58,708 bases of DNA from an uncultured bacterium. Its GTDB lineage: Bacteria > Vulcanimicrobiota > Xenobia > Xenobiales > Xenobiaceae. The translations under genes were made by a program, and so were the position numbers. The DNA is taken from NCBI GenBank assembly GCA_934644775.1, contig CAKUDB010000016.1:1-58708 (forward strand), given 5' to 3'. The notes beneath the pieces were generated by a model. The model was given only the letters and a program-made list of their open reading frames with translations, ran no database searches and had not been told where the DNA came from. Shown here in pieces: positions 41,292 through 50,121 of this stretch; position 1 is the first letter of the stretch, and each line of letters begins with the position of its first letter.

Positions 41292-43898
41292 ATGAGCAAG
41301 TTGGAATATACGTTTGTCGATAATCTGGAGACTCTCCAAGACGCTTTAAAGCGCCTCAGAGAAGCTCAGAAAATCTACGCCACTTTTACTCAGGAACAAG
41401 TTGACAAGATCTTCTTTGCTGCCGCTTCAGCAGCTGATCAACAGCGTATTCCTTTAGCCAAGATGGCTCACGAAGAGACCGGTATGGGCATAGTGGAAGA
41501 TAAGATTATCAAGAACCACTTTGCAGCTGAGTATATCTACAATACTTACAGAAATACTAAAACTTGCGGTTTAGTTAGCGACGACAAAGCTGGCGGCTTC
41601 AAAACTTACTTAGAGCCCATTGGGGTAATCGCCGCTATTATTCCTACTACTAACCCTACTTCTACGGCTATCTTCAAAACTTTGTTGGCCTTGAAAACCA
41701 GAAACGGTATCATCATTAGCCCTCACCCCAGGGCTAAGCAAAGCACTATTGCTGCCGCCAAAGTAGTGTTGGAAGCTGCTGTAGCCGCCGGCGCTCCCGA
41801 AGGCATTATCGCTTGGGTAGACGTCCCTTCGCTCGAGTTGAGCAACTTAGTTATGAGAAGTGCCGACCGCATTTTGGCTACCGGAGGTCCCGGTATGGTA
41901 AAGGCTGCTTATTCTTCTGGCGTACCCGCTATTGGTGTGGGTGCTGGCAACGCTCCCGCCCTTATTGATGAAAGCGCCGACGTTACTTTGGCGGTCAACT
42001 CCATTATCCACTCCAAAACTTTCGATAATGGTATGATTTGCGCTTCCGAGCAATCCGTAGTCGTTCTGGACAGTATCTATGATGAGGTAAAAGCCGAATT
42101 TGCTCGTCGCGGTTGCTACTTCCTTAAAGAAGAGGAAATTGACAAAGTCCGCAAGACTATGCTCATCAACGGCGCTCTCAATGCTAAGATCGTCGGCCAG
42201 TCGGCCCCTACTATTGCTAAACTTGCTGGCGTCAGCGTTCCTGAAGATACCAAAGTTTTGATTGGTGAAGTGGAGCACGCCGACTTTACTGAAGAGTTCG
42301 CTCACGAGAAGCTCTCTCCCATTTTGGGCATGTATCATGCTAAAGATTTTGACGAAGCTTTGCAAAAGGCTGAAGGTCTCGTCGAATATGGCGGTTTGGG
42401 TCATACTGCTTCCATCTATCTCAACACTGTAAAGTGCCAAGACAAGTTGGAGCGCTTTACTGCCAAGATGCACACTTGCCGTATTTTGGTCAACACTCCG
42501 TCTTCTTTCGGCGGTATTGGCGACCTCTACAACTTCCGTTTAGCTCCTTCCTTAACTTTAGGCTGCGGTTCTTGGGGTGGCAACTCCGTATCCGAAAATG
42601 TAGGTGTAAAACATTTGCTTAATACCAAGTTTGTTGCAGAAAGAAAAGAAAATATGCTGTGGTTCCGCGCTCCTGAAAAGGTTTACTTTAAGCGTGGCTG
42701 TCTGCCCACCGCTCTTCAAGAGCTGCGCGACGTTATGGGCAAGAAGCGCGTCTTTATCGTCACCGACGAATTTTTGTTCAAGAATGGCTACACCAAGCCT
42801 ATTACCGACAAGCTCGACGAACTGGGCATTACTCATACCAGCTTCTTCGAAGTAGCTCCCGATCCGTCTTTGGCTTCTGCTAAGAAGGGTGCCGAAGCTA
42901 TGCGAGCTTTCGCTCCCGATTGTATTATCGCTATCGGTGGTGGTTCCGCTATGGACGCAGGCAAGATTATGTGGGTACTTTACGAGCATCCCGAAGTAGA
43001 CTTTATGGATATGGCCATGCGCTTTATGGATATACGCAAGCGCGTCTATACTTTCCCCCACATGGGCGACAAAGCTTACTTTATTGCCGTACCTACTTCT
43101 GCCGGTACTGGCTCTGAAGTTACTCCTTTTGCTGTAATTACTGACGAGCGCAGCGGTATTAAGTACCCTCTGGCCGACTACGAGTTGTTGCCTAAGATGG
43201 CTATTATCGACTCCGATATGATGATGAATATGCCTCGCGGTCTCACTTCTGCTTCCGGTATCGATGCTTTGACCCACTGTCTCGAAGCTTACGCTTCTAT
43301 GATGGCTACCGAGTTTACCGACGGTATCGCTTTACGTGCCGCTCGCAGTATCTTCGATTACTTGCCTCGCGCTTATAATAACGGCGCTGCCGATCCTGAA
43401 GCTCGCGAAAAGATGGCTCACGCTTCCACTATGGCCGGTATGGCTTTCGCTAACGCTTTCTTGGGCGTATGTCACTCTATGGCTCACAAACTGGGCGCTT
43501 TCCACCATATTCCTCACGGTATAGCTAACGCTTTGCTTATTACTCTCGTATTGCGTTACAACGCTGCCGAAGTACCTCCCAAGATGGGTACCTTCCCTCA
43601 GTATGGCTATCCTCACACTTTAGCTCGTTACGCTGAGTTCGCCAGGTATTTGGGCTTCTGTGGCAAAGACGATCAGGAGAGTTTGGATAAATTGATCGAG
43701 GCTATCGAGGATTTGAAGAAGCAAATTGGTATCAAACCTACCATTCGCGACTACGGTGTAGAAGAAGAGCACTTCTTGGCCACTCTCGATAATATGACAG
43801 AGCAAGCCTTTGACGACCAGTGCACTGGTGCCAACCCTCGCTATCCTTTGATGAAAGAGATCAAAGAGATGTATTTGAAGGCCTACTACGGTCACTAG
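41292..43898 (+). CDS. adhE: bifunctional aldehyde/alcohol dehydrogenase AdhE
   Basis: 868 residues, full length. It converts acetyl-CoA to ethanol in two steps, recycling NAD+. N-terminal CoA-acylating ALDH with catalytic Cys250 (NGMICASEQ), then GGGSAMDAGKI in the C-terminal iron-dependent ADH, with metal-ligand His in HSMAHKLGAFHHIPHG. It forms spirosomes in other bacteria. Strong codon bias suggests high expression. GGAG is nine bases before the ATG. A small kinase gene starts nine bases after its stop. Confidence 0.97.
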   Translation: MSKLEYTFVDNLETLQDALKRLREAQKIYATFTQEQVDKIFFAAASAADQQRIPLAKMAHEETGMGIVEDKIIKNHFAAEYIYNTYRNTKTCGLVSDDKAGGFKTYLEPIGVIAAIIPTTNPTSTAIFKTLLALKTRNGIIISPHPRAKQSTIAAAKVVLEAAVAAGAPEGIIAWVDVPSLELSNLVMRSADRILATGGPGMVKAAYSSGVPAIGVGAGNAPALIDESADVTLAVNSIIHSKTFDNGMICASEQSVVVLDSIYDEVKAEFARRGCYFLKEEEIDKVRKTMLINGALNAKIVGQSAPTIAKLAGVSVPEDTKVLIGEVEHADFTEEFAHEKLSPILGMYHAKDFDEALQKAEGLVEYGGLGHTASIYLNTVKCQDKLERFTAKMHTCRILVNTPSSFGGIGDLYNFRLAPSLTLGCGSWGGNSVSENVGVKHLLNTKFVAERKENMLWFRAPEKVYFKRGCLPTALQELRDVMGKKRVFIVTDEFLFKNGYTKPITDKLDELGITHTSFFEVAPDPSLASAKKGAEAMRAFAPDCIIAIGGGSAMDAGKIMWVLYEHPEVDFMDMAMRFMDIRKRVYTFPHMGDKAYFIAVPTSAGTGSEVTPFAVITDERSGIKYPLADYELLPKMAIIDSDMMMNMPRGLTSASGIDALTHCLEAYASMMATEFTDGIALRAARSIFDYLPRAYNNGAADPEAREKMAHASTMAGMAFANAFLGVCHSMAHKLGAFHHIPHGIANALLITLVLRYNAAEVPPKMGTFPQYGYPHTLARYAEFARYLGFCGKDDQESLDKLIEAIEDLKKQIGIKPTIRDYGVEEEHFLATLDNMTEQAFDDQCTGANPRYPLMKEIKEMYLKAYYGH

Positions 43899-43907
43899 GA
43901 GGATAAT

Positions 43908-44678
43908 ATGCAGGACGTAAAGTTAAACTTAAGTGCTGCCAAAGTTATTGCGGTTCGTCCCAACAAAAAGATCTACCGCCTGGGCGATTATTGCGTTAAG
44001 GTTTTTAACAGCGACTTCTCAAAAGCCGATGTGCTTAACGAGGCCTTGAACCAAGCTCGCGTAGAAGAGACCAACCTCGATATTCCTAAGATTATCGAAG
44101 TGACCAAGATCGACGGCAAGTGGGCTATTATAACTGAGTTTATCGAAGGCCCCACTTTGGCTGAGCTTATGGAAAAAGAGCCTGAAAAAGAAGATGAGTA
44201 TATGACTCGCTTTATCAATATTCAGCGGCGTATTCTCAACACTAAGGCTCCCATGCTCAATAAGTTGGTCGACAAGATGCAAAATAAGATCAGCTCGACT
44301 AATTTGAATGCTACTGCTCGCTATGAATTGCATATGCGCTTATCGGCTATCCCGCGCCAAGAGAAGATTTGTCATGGCGATTTTAACCCTAGCAACGTAA
44401 TTTGCGGCACTAACGGGACCGACTATGTGATCGACTGGTCGCACGTTACTCGCGGCGCTGCTGAAGCCGACGTAGCTCGCGCCTACTTGGTCTTCTGGTT
44501 GTCTGGCCAGCTCGAGCAAGCCAAGAAATATCTGGATATGTATTGCAGTATGACCGATACGGCCAAGCAGCAAGTACAAAAGTGGCTGCCTATCGTAGCC
44601 GCCTCCCAGTCGGTTAAAGGTCGTCCCGAAGAGTGCGATCTCCTCATGCACTGGATTAACGTAGTCGATTATGAATAG
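43908..44678 (+). CDS. small phosphotransferase-fold kinase, unknown substrate
   Basis: 256 residues of the protein-kinase-like APH/choline-kinase fold. The catalytic loop is HGDFNPSN with His156-Gly-Asp158, and IDW at about 175-177 stands for the metal-binding DFG. The N-lobe has NKKIYRLGDYCVKVFN. AGGAGG lies before the ATG, nine bases after adhE, so it is co-transcribed and perhaps translationally coupled. Such genes next to adhE are not standard. The substrate cannot be read from the sequence: a small molecule or AdhE itself are both possible. Confidence 0.75.
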   Translation: MQDVKLNLSAAKVIAVRPNKKIYRLGDYCVKVFNSDFSKADVLNEALNQARVEETNLDIPKIIEVTKIDGKWAIITEFIEGPTLAELMEKEPEKEDEYMTRFINIQRRILNTKAPMLNKLVDKMQNKISSTNLNATARYELHMRLSAIPRQEKICHGDFNPSNVICGTNGTDYVIDWSHVTRGAAEADVARAYLVFWLSGQLEQAKKYLDMYCSMTDTAKQQVQKWLPIVAASQSVKGRPEECDLLMHWINVVDYE

Positions 44679-44793
44679 GTAATACCGGTTCGAGCGTCTG
44701 CCGAGCTTAGTTGCGGGGTAGTTGCGCTCCCAGGTGCTGTTTATTCAAACTAAGGCGCTTTTGGCTTAGTTTTGTGTAAAGATTTAGCGCCCT

Positions 44794-44845
44794 AGGCGTG
44801 CGGTTTGGCAAAGTGGATATGCTTTGTAGGGCTGTGCGCCTTTTT
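44794..44845 (+). terminator. terminator of the adhE-kinase operon
   Basis: AGGCGTGCGGTTTGGCAAAG pairs with CTTTGTAGGGCTGTGCGCCT (one mismatch, several G-U) around TGGATATG, then TTTT. A weaker hairpin, AAACTAAG/CTTAGTTT, lies at 44747-44772. The rest of the 268-base gap (44679-44946) shows nothing else. Confidence 0.7.
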
Positions 44846-44946
44846 GGTGCCTAGTGGACCTCTCCTAAGTTTCCGACCTTTGGGTTAGTTGGAAGGAAAA
44901 ATATCCTTTTATTATTCTAGGAAAGATTCTATTTAGGAATTTATTT

Positions 44947-46380
44947 ATGAATAACATCAAATTTGATACTAAAGTTCAGTACCTCAAGCACAGTGTACTT
45001 AAAGAAGTTATTCGCTTGGCTTTTAAAGACAGGTTATTGGACGAGATTCAATATATTCCCAAGCGAATTGTGCCTGGCAAAGTGCCTACTATGCGCTGCT
45101 GCGTCTTTAAAGAGCGGGCTATTTTGAGTGAACGTGTCCGCATGGCCTTAGGTGGCAGCGCTACTAACGAAAATATTATCGAAGTTTTAGATATAGCTTG
45201 CGACGAGTGTCCCGTTGGCGGTTATGAAGTAACTAACGCTTGTCGCGGTTGTATTGCTCACCGTTGTGAGCAAGCTTGCCGTCGTGGAGCTATCAGCTTT
45301 GACCAAAATCAGAAAGCCCGTATCGATAAAGATAAGTGCGTCGAATGTGGCATGTGCGCCAAAGTTTGTCCTTATAATGCTATTATGAACTTTAAGCGTC
45401 CTTGCGAAAATGCTTGCAAAGCTAAAGCTATTAGCATGAACGAAGAAAAAGTAGCTTCTATTGACGAAACTAAGTGTGTACGCTGCGGCGCTTGTGTCTA
45501 TCAGTGTCCTTTTGGCGCTATAGTCGATAAATCGTTTATCCTTAACGTTATCGATATGTTACTTAAATCTAAAGAGCAGGATGGCCCCCATGTCTATGGC
45601 GTCGTGGCTCCTTCTATTGCCAGCCAATTTAGCTACGCTAAGTTAGGTCAAGTTATTCGCGCCATTAAAGAATGTGGTTTCTACGGCGTTTGGGAAGCTG
45701 CTTTAGGTGCCGATATGGTAGCTTTTAACGAGTCGAAGGAGTTGGCCGAAAAAGGCTTTTTGCTTAGTTCGTGCTGTCCCGCTTTTGTCTCCTTTGTTCA
45801 GAAAGATTTTCCTAAGCTTGCCGACAAGATCTCGCACAGTCTCTCTCCTATGGCTACTATTGCCAAGTTTATTAAAGAGAAAGATCCCGGTTGTAAGGTC
45901 GTTTTTATTGGCCCTTGCACAGCCAAGAAGATGGAAGCTAAGCTTGATACGGTCAGTCCTTACGTAGATGTCACCATTACTTTCGAAGAGCTCCAGGCCC
46001 TCTTTGATGGACTCGATATCGACGTGGCTGCTTTGGAAGAAGAATCTTTAGATACTGCTTCTTACTTTGGGCGTATCTTCGCTCGCTGCGGCGGTTTGGC
46101 TGACGCTGTCAAGGAAGGCCTTAAAGAGCATGGCGTCACCGATTTCGAACTCAAGGCCGTCTCTTGCAGTGGTTTAGAAGAATGTCGCAAAGCTTTACTT
46201 TTGGCCAATTGTGGCAAGTCTCCCTACAACTTTATTGAAGGTATGGCTTGTGTAGGCGGCTGTATTGGCGGCCCCGGTTGCTTGACCCACGGCGAGAAAG
46301 CTTTACGGGAAATTGATAAATATGGCAAAGAAGCCGCTGAAAAGACTATTAGTGAAGCTGTTCAGGCGGCTCAAGAATAG
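44947..46380 (+). CDS. [FeFe] hydrogenase, group B-like
   Basis: 477 residues. N-terminal [4Fe-4S] ferredoxin-type Cys clusters (CDECPVGGYEVTNACRGC, CVECGMCAKVCPYNAIM, CVRCGACVYQCPFGAI) feed the C-terminal H-cluster domain. H-cluster Cys are C276-C277 (SSCCPAFV), C324 (GPCTAKK), C435 and C439 (GMACVGGCIGGPGCL). The L1, L2 and L3 motifs depart from the canonical TSCCPxW, MPCxxKxxE and GGGQP of group A and fit the group B lineage. No hydE/F/G maturases are in the window. Probable role in H2 metabolism or redox sensing; catalytic activity of group B enzymes is only partly established. A terminator follows. Confidence 0.85.
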   Translation: MNNIKFDTKVQYLKHSVLKEVIRLAFKDRLLDEIQYIPKRIVPGKVPTMRCCVFKERAILSERVRMALGGSATNENIIEVLDIACDECPVGGYEVTNACRGCIAHRCEQACRRGAISFDQNQKARIDKDKCVECGMCAKVCPYNAIMNFKRPCENACKAKAISMNEEKVASIDETKCVRCGACVYQCPFGAIVDKSFILNVIDMLLKSKEQDGPHVYGVVAPSIASQFSYAKLGQVIRAIKECGFYGVWEAALGADMVAFNESKELAEKGFLLSSCCPAFVSFVQKDFPKLADKISHSLSPMATIAKFIKEKDPGCKVVFIGPCTAKKMEAKLDTVSPYVDVTITFEELQALFDGLDIDVAALEEESLDTASYFGRIFARCGGLADAVKEGLKEHGVTDFELKAVSCSGLEECRKALLLANCGKSPYNFIEGMACVGGCIGGPGCLTHGEKALREIDKYGKEAAEKTISEAVQAAQE

Positions 46381-46402
46381 TCTCTAGCAGTAGGTTGATA
46401 TT

Positions 46403-46446
46403 GGGGCGATTTGCCAAGCTATTTTGGCAATTCGCCCATTTTTTTT
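46403..46446 (+). terminator. terminator of the hydrogenase gene
   Basis: GGGCGATTTGCCAA pairs with TTGGCAATTCGCCC (one mismatch), followed by an A and eight T. Confidence 0.85.
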
Positions 46447-46504
46447 CTGAATTAAGCAGGATAAAAATCCTCAACGACGTAACATAGTCCCCGTTGCTCG
46501 CTGT

Positions 46505-46594
46505 GGAGAGCTGGCTGAGTGGTCGAAAGCAGCGGTCTTGAAAACCGCCGTGGCAGTAATGTCACCGGGGGTTCGAATCCCTCGCTCTCCGCCA
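46505..46594 (+). tRNA. tRNA-Ser (anticodon TGA)
   Basis: 90 bases with encoded CCA. Acceptor GGAGAGC/GCTCTCC; anticodon stem GCGGT/ACCGC with loop CTTGAAA gives anticodon TGA, decoding UCA/UCG/UCU/UCC by wobble. The long variable arm is as expected for a class II tRNA. The dynamin-HerA cassette begins 234 bases downstream, and tRNA genes are common integration points. Confidence 0.95.
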
Positions 46595-46604
46595 ATATAA
46601 AGTA

Positions 46605-46646
46605 AAATCCGAATCGTATTTTTTGTACGGTTCGGATTTTTTTTTT
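46605..46646 (+). terminator. terminator of tRNA-Ser
   Basis: AAATCCGAATCGTA pairs with TACGGTTCGGATTT (one G-U) around seven bases, with a ten-base T run. Confidence 0.9.
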
Positions 46647-46689
46647 GCGTTTTTGAAATTTAATTTAGTTCTCAGTTTGTCAATTTTTA

Positions 46690-46827
46690 CGCTTTTTAGT
46701 CATTTTTGTATATTGATTTTATATTACCATGTGCGTTAGAATAACGCGTAGTTATCGTTTTTTTTTTTTTGTTAGTCCCGCTAGTGGGGCTAGTAAAAAT
46801 ATTACCAGGTAACCAAAGGGAAGCGCT
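46690..46827 (+). promoter_or_regulatory. AT-rich upstream region with two hairpins before the dynamin-like gene
   Basis: Two candidate -10 boxes TATATT at 46709-46714 and 46720-46725 with poor -35 partners. Downstream, ATAAC/GTTAT (46741-46755) is followed by CG and thirteen T (46758-46770), which looks like a weak terminator, and TAGTCCC/GGGGCTA (46773-46792) is a second stem just before the ribosome site AGGGA. The order could allow leader control. Low confidence for promoter placement. Confidence 0.35.
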
Positions 46828-49122
46828 ATGAAAAAGGTCTTTATCGAGTACAATCCTTATACTTTGAAAACAAAGTTCACTGTTGACGGGAAGCAGTTGG
46901 CTGGAAATAGTAAGATCGCTGAGTCTATTAGGCCTGATTCGCGTTTGCAAGAGTGGGTAGAAAAACTGCCTCAAGCTTTAGTTGATGAATTTAATGATAG
47001 TAATTTCCAGATATCTTTTCATGGTACAGTTTCTGACTATGAAGATTTAAACGAAGTTTTTGAGCAAGCTAAGGAAACTAACAAATTTTTAAGCGTTGCT
47101 ACGGAATTTATTCCAGCTAAAGAAGTTGCTGAAAAACAAAAGCTAGTCGAGCAAGTTTTTCAAGATATTCAGGCTGGCCCTTTTGAAGAACTGCGCGACC
47201 CTGCGCTTCTAAATGCTTTTGAAAATGCTAAAAGTAGCGATTTCCCTATTTGTGTAGTGGCTACTATGAGCGCAGGTAAGTCTACTTTGATCAATTCTTT
47301 GCTTGAACGCAAACTTATGCCTTCTAAGCAAGAAGCTTGCACGGCTATTATTACCAAGCTTAAAGATGTTAAGGGTAGCGATAAGTGGCGAGCCAAAGTT
47401 TATACTAAAGATGGTACTTTGTTGCAAACTTGCAACGATCTTACCTATGCAGATATGGAAAGGCTCAATAGCGATTATAGAGTATCGACTATTGAAGCTA
47501 AGGGCAACATTCCTTTTGTTTCTTCTGATGAAATTTCCTTAGTTTTAGTAGATACGCCAGGACCGAATAACTCTCGCGATCCTGAACATAAAGCGGTGCA
47601 GAGTAAGTTCTTAGGCCAATCTTCCAAGGCTCTCGTTCTTTACATTATGGAAGCTACTTTTGGTTCCGATGACGACAATGCACTTTTGCAACGTGTAGCC
47701 GAAAGTATGCAAGTAGGCGGCAAGCAAAGCAAAGATCGTTTTATTTTTGTAGTTAACAAGTTGGACGACCGCCGAGGCGAAGATGGATCTATGACCGCCA
47801 CTTTAGATAGAGTGCGCGATTACTTAAAGAGCCATAAAATTGAAAATCCCAATTTGTTTCCGGCAGCCGCTTTGCCAGCTTTAAATATTCGTCTTTTAGA
47901 AAATGGCACCAAGTTAGACGAAGACACTATAGACGAAACTGAAATGAAGGTTCGCAAATTCAACCGCAATGATAACCTTCATCTTGAGCAATATGCTGTG
48001 CTTCCTGCCAGCCTGAAAAAGCAGATCGAAACTGATTTATTTGAAGCTAAATCTTCTGGCAATAAAAACCAAGAAGCTTTAATTCATACTGGCATTATTT
48101 CTGTAGAAGCGGCTATTCGTCAATATGTCGATAAGTATGCTAAAACGGCTAAAATTAAAAATGTGGTCGACACTTTTATTGGCCGTATCAACTCTCTTAA
48201 TGTTGAAGCCAATACTAAGGAGCAGCTTTTAAAAAATCAGCAAGAATGCGTTCAAATTAAAGCCCAAATTGGTATTATTAAGAGCAAAGTCGCTGAACTT
48301 AGAAATGCTAAAACATTTGAAAAGGCTGTAGATGAAGCCGTTCAAGGAGTTAAAGATAAAGCTTCGCGAGTTGTTGATACTATTGTAGAAAAATATCAGG
48401 CCAAAATTAGGAGCAAGATTAGCGACTTGCGTGGACGAGAGCTTAGTCTCAGCGACGCTAAATACGAAGTACGAAAAATGCAAGATTTCGCTTCTAGTTT
48501 GGAATCAGACTTTAGAACTGAACTTGAAGATATGATCCAAGCTAATCTTGTCTCTACTGGATATTCTCTTATAGAAGCTTACAAGAGTAAGTTGGCTTCT
48601 ATGGTAAATGAAATTGGTGTAGGCAGTCTTAAGATTAATATTAGCCCTTTAGAGATGATGAGCGGCTATATCCCCGATGCTAACTCTTATTCACTTTCTG
48701 ATTTAGAACGTTCTCGTAGTAGACGAGTTGAAGATGGAGGACATTACGAAAGCCGTCGCAAGTGGTGGAATCCTTTTAGCTGGTTCTCTGAAGATGTATG
48801 GGTCCCTGAATATAGAACCGAAACCACGTATTACGTCAATTCTGGCGATTTAGCGCAAAAATATTTTGCTCCCATTGAAGAGAGTTTATACAATAATGGC
48901 CGTTCTGCTAATAATCACGCTGTTAGTGAATCTAAAGAAATAGCTAAGTTATTTGTGGCTGAATTTAAGCGTCTCGACAATATACTTGACGGTAAGTTAA
49001 AAGAGCTTGAGAGCTATGCGACTGAAAAAGATAAAGTTGAAGAGCGCATTAAAGAGACTGAGCGCAACTTGGCTTGGTTGCAAGATATTAAAACTCGCGT
49101 CGACTCCATATTGGAAATTTAA
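46828..49122 (+). CDS. dynamin-like GTPase 1 of the HerA-nuclease cassette
   Basis: 764 residues. N-terminal small domain (1-85, FIEYNPYTLKTKFTVDGKQ), then GTPase with G1 ATMSAGKST (Lys151), G3 DTPGPNN (Asp242) and G4 NKLD (310-313). A helical, coiled stalk follows (about 430-600) with a Trp-rich insert WWNPFSWFSEDVW at about 646-658 that may contact membrane, and the C-terminal coil closes the stalk. This is the layout of bacterial dynamin-like proteins that bind or remodel membranes. Length equals the partner at 54765. The window gives no direct evidence of what membrane it acts on. The small protein gene follows 14 bases later. Confidence 0.85.
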   Translation: MKKVFIEYNPYTLKTKFTVDGKQLAGNSKIAESIRPDSRLQEWVEKLPQALVDEFNDSNFQISFHGTVSDYEDLNEVFEQAKETNKFLSVATEFIPAKEVAEKQKLVEQVFQDIQAGPFEELRDPALLNAFENAKSSDFPICVVATMSAGKSTLINSLLERKLMPSKQEACTAIITKLKDVKGSDKWRAKVYTKDGTLLQTCNDLTYADMERLNSDYRVSTIEAKGNIPFVSSDEISLVLVDTPGPNNSRDPEHKAVQSKFLGQSSKALVLYIMEATFGSDDDNALLQRVAESMQVGGKQSKDRFIFVVNKLDDRRGEDGSMTATLDRVRDYLKSHKIENPNLFPAAALPALNIRLLENGTKLDEDTIDETEMKVRKFNRNDNLHLEQYAVLPASLKKQIETDLFEAKSSGNKNQEALIHTGIISVEAAIRQYVDKYAKTAKIKNVVDTFIGRINSLNVEANTKEQLLKNQQECVQIKAQIGIIKSKVAELRNAKTFEKAVDEAVQGVKDKASRVVDTIVEKYQAKIRSKISDLRGRELSLSDAKYEVRKMQDFASSLESDFRTELEDMIQANLVSTGYSLIEAYKSKLASMVNEIGVGSLKINISPLEMMSGYIPDANSYSLSDLERSRSRRVEDGGHYESRRKWWNPFSWFSEDVWVPEYRTETTYYVNSGDLAQKYFAPIEESLYNNGRSANNHAVSESKEIAKLFVAEFKRLDNILDGKLKELESYATEKDKVEERIKETERNLAWLQDIKTRVDSILEI

Positions 49123-49136
49123 GGCTAGGTAAAGTT

Positions 49137-49568
49137 GTGTCATTAACTGGTGCTTTTTATGAAGCCATTCAAGCTGGCAATGTAATGCGAGTTAGGATCA
49201 TGATGAAAAATAGTTTGTTGTCTGATCCTAGCTTTGCCGAATTTGCCGAAATGGAAAGAGCCGCCGCTTCTATGGCTGGCCTTTATGACCAATATGATGG
49301 TGGAGAACTTATTGGCGACAAAAATCAGTGGACCAACAATTATATGGATAAATTGATGGTTAAGCTAATGTCTAATTTTTCTCCTGAACGAATTAGCCAT
49401 CTAAAAGAAGTTGTTCGCTATTTGGTGCCTGTACCCGAAAGAACTGCTCAAAGCCACGATTATTCTAGCAATAGAGATGAAGCTCGCTTTAGAAGGCCAA
49501 GGCCTAAGGGTTTCTGTGAGCAGTTATTCCAGGGCTTCGGAAAATTTATCGATTCCATCTTTCAATAA
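49137..49568 (+). CDS. small cassette protein A with amphipathic tail
   Basis: 143 residues. The first 100 match the next gene closely (ALTGAFYEAIQAGNV / RVRIMMKNSLLSDPSF / MERAAASM / MVKLMSNFSPERISHLK), a conserved helical module. The tail differs: Arg/Lys rich, then an amphipathic end FCEQLFQGFGKFIDSIF that could bind membrane. GTG start, with a weak ribosome site. Found between the dynamin-like and HerA-like genes; its role is unknown and may be adaptor or subunit. Confidence 0.7.
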   Translation: MSLTGAFYEAIQAGNVMRVRIMMKNSLLSDPSFAEFAEMERAAASMAGLYDQYDGGELIGDKNQWTNNYMDKLMVKLMSNFSPERISHLKEVVRYLVPVPERTAQSHDYSSNRDEARFRRPRPKGFCEQLFQGFGKFIDSIFQ

Positions 49569-49582
49569 TAAGGAGTGCAAAT

Positions 49583-50119
49583 ATGGCCTTAACTAATGCA
49601 TTTTATGAAGCTGTAAATTCTGGCAACGTCACTCGGGTTAGGATCATGATGAAAAATAGCTTATTAGCTGATCCTACTGGCGCTGAATTTACCGAAATGG
49701 AAAGAGCTGCCGCTTCTATGCCCGGTCTTTATGATAAACATGACGGCCAAGAGTTTATTACTGACAAAAGTAAGTGGACTAATGAATATATGGACCAAGT
49801 GATGGTCAAGCTTATTTCCAACTTTTCCAAAGAAAGAATTAGCCATGTTAAAGAGCTGGTCCATCATTTAATACCTATAACTACACCAGCAACGCACAAT
49901 AGAGTTGGCCACAGTGAGACTGTAACTAGATGTAGAGGTTGCCAAAATAGCCATAGTGAGTTTGTTACTATTGGCATTGGAGCGGCGGCTGGAGCTACTG
50001 TTGGCGGCATAATCGCTTCTGTAGTGGGAGCTACTGCTACAGTAATTGTTGGTAGCGCTATCGCTGGAGCCGCTGTAGGTGGAGCTATTTCTGCTACTAT
50101 TGTCAGTCAAGGTAACTAA
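49583..50119 (+). CDS. small cassette protein B with glycine-zipper membrane tail
   Basis: 178 residues. N-terminal half is paralogous to protein A; then CRGC; then a strongly hydrophobic Gly/Ala/Val-rich end (about 127-175, GIGAAAGATVGGIIASVVG), typical of a glycine-zipper or hairpin membrane anchor. No signal peptide. AAGGAG is six bases before the ATG. The HerA-like gene starts two bases after its stop. Confidence 0.75.
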   Translation: MALTNAFYEAVNSGNVTRVRIMMKNSLLADPTGAEFTEMERAAASMPGLYDKHDGQEFITDKSKWTNEYMDQVMVKLISNFSKERISHVKELVHHLIPITTPATHNRVGHSETVTRCRGCQNSHSEFVTIGIGAAAGATVGGIIASVVGATATVIVGSAIAGAAVGGAISATIVSQGN

Positions 50120-50121
50120 AT

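Noticed and set aside
42558..43277. 239-codon minus-strand frame within adhE
   Set aside because: Antisense shadow of a strongly biased coding gene. The product is low complexity with no known motif.
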